From: Deltaproteobacteria bacterium
GTDB taxonomy: Bacteria; Desulfobacterota; Desulfobacteria; Desulfobacterales; JAUVVS01
NCBI GenBank assembly: GCA_030604545.1
Contig: JAUVVS010000109.1
Span: 1 to 6,856, forward strand
Direction of reading: 5' to 3'
DNA length: 6,856 bases
This document shows positions 6,480 through 6,856 of the stretch, one piece after another (position 1 is the first letter of the stretch; every line of letters begins with the position of its first letter). A program made the position numbers and the translations under genes. The notes under the pieces are model-generated. The model had not been told where the DNA came from and did no database searches. It worked only from the letters and a program-made list of their open reading frames with translations.

Positions 6480-6848
6480 TCAAGAGTTTGAGTGAACCCT
6501 TACGTTCTCTTTAATGGCCATGTTTTTCAGTTCATAGAGTATATCTGTAACCTTAACGCTCTGAGGACAGTTTTCCTGGCATTGATAACAGGTGAGACAA
6601 TCCCACAACATCTTTGATCCAAATGCCATATCCCTTAAACCCAGACCGACGGAACGCATGATTTGGTGTGGAAGCAGTCCAAGTTCTTCCTGCGGTTTTT
6701 CATAGTTTTCCACCACCGGGCATACCGTTGTACAATTCTCACAGGAAAAACAGTATGAATAAGTATCTGTCCGGGAAGATAGATCCACCTGATCTCGAAA
6801 TCTTTTATTTGCAGGTGGTAAAGTTATAATATCTTCGGGTTTGTTCAT
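6480..6848 (-). CDS. hdrC: HdrC, 2[4Fe-4S] electron-transfer subunit (short form)
   Basis: HdrC is a ferredoxin-like subunit that carries electrons between HdrA and HdrB. Two classical cluster motifs are present: C33-x2-C36-x2-C39-x3-C43-P (CFSCENCTTVCPVV) and C84-x2-C87-x2-C90-x3-C94-P (CLTCYQCQENCPQ), followed by KVTDILYELKNMA, typical of the family. The protein is 122 residues, shorter than the roughly 180 of methanogen HdrC, and ends about 28 residues after the second cluster with little C-terminal tail. The stop is TGA. Reading through it gives only five codons before TAA, so this one is a true stop. The ATG at 6848 lies 8 nt from the window edge with only a weak GTGAG before it, so an earlier start outside the window is possible. 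It is the first gene seen in the cluster; its promoter is not visible. Confidence 0.9.
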   Translation of the reverse strand: MNKPEDIITLPPANKRFRDQVDLSSRTDTYSYCFSCENCTTVCPVVENYEKPQEELGLLPHQIMRSVGLGLRDMAFGSKMLWDCLTCYQCQENCPQSVKVTDILYELKNMAIKENVRVHSNS

Positions 6849-6856
6849 TAACTCAC

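Noticed and set aside
6462..6482. Possible third selenocysteine: the TGA ending hdrC
   Set aside because: Readthrough yields only five codons (YKAFT) before TAA, there is no family residue to match and no SECIS-like hairpin at the right distance.

Overview
The window is a single minus-strand gene cluster. In transcription order (right to left) it reads hdrC, hdrB, hdrA, mvhD, metV, metF. This is the gene content of the six-subunit methylenetetrahydrofolate reductase complex (MetFV-HdrABC-MvhD) described biochemically in the acetogen Moorella thermoacetica. There, a flavoprotein methylene-THF reductase of the Wood-Ljungdahl methyl branch is coupled to a heterodisulfide-reductase-like electron module. 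No hydrogenase, electron-transferring flavoprotein or methanogenic gene lies in the window, and all convincing coding sequence is on the minus strand.

The organism is most likely a selenocysteine-decoding anaerobe with a Wood-Ljungdahl pathway. A sulfate-reducing or syntrophic member of the Desulfobacterota fits best: moderate GC, a long two-module HdrA, Sec-containing HdrA and MvhD, and GTTCA-type intergenic repeats. An acetogenic Firmicute or another uncultured acetyl-CoA-pathway lineage cannot be excluded without searches.

The most important point for annotation is that two genes are interrupted by an in-frame TGA that should be read as selenocysteine. hdrA runs from 5261 to 2229 (1010 residues, Sec60), not from the internal ATG at 5045. 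mvhD runs from 2185 to 1751 (144 residues, Sec17), not from the internal ATG at 2104. In both genes the frame stays open across the TGA, conserved family residues lie on both sides, the family normally has Cys at that site, a good ribosome binding site precedes the upstream ATG, and a bacterial SECIS-like hairpin follows about 20 nt after the UGA.

Layout: 1-79 is AT-rich downstream sequence with no convincing terminator. 80-1009 is metF. 1006-1674 is metV (4-bp ATGA overlap with metF). 1675-1750 is a short gap with a weak hairpin. 1751-2185 is mvhD. 2229-5261 is hdrA. 5285-5412 is an inverted-repeat, MITE-like element between hdrA and hdrB whose right arm supplies the last codons of hdrB. 5369-6271 is hdrB. 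6272-6479 is a 208-bp noncoding gap with degenerate GTTAAGTT/GTTGAGTG repeats. 6480-6848 is hdrC, whose upstream region lies outside the window.

Working model (inference from the family): HdrA carries two flavin modules and several iron-sulfur clusters. HdrC, HdrB and MvhD are electron-transfer subunits, and MetV joins the module to MetF, which reduces methylene-THF to methyl-THF. Selenium at cluster-ligand-type positions in both HdrA and MvhD would make the whole complex selenium-dependent.
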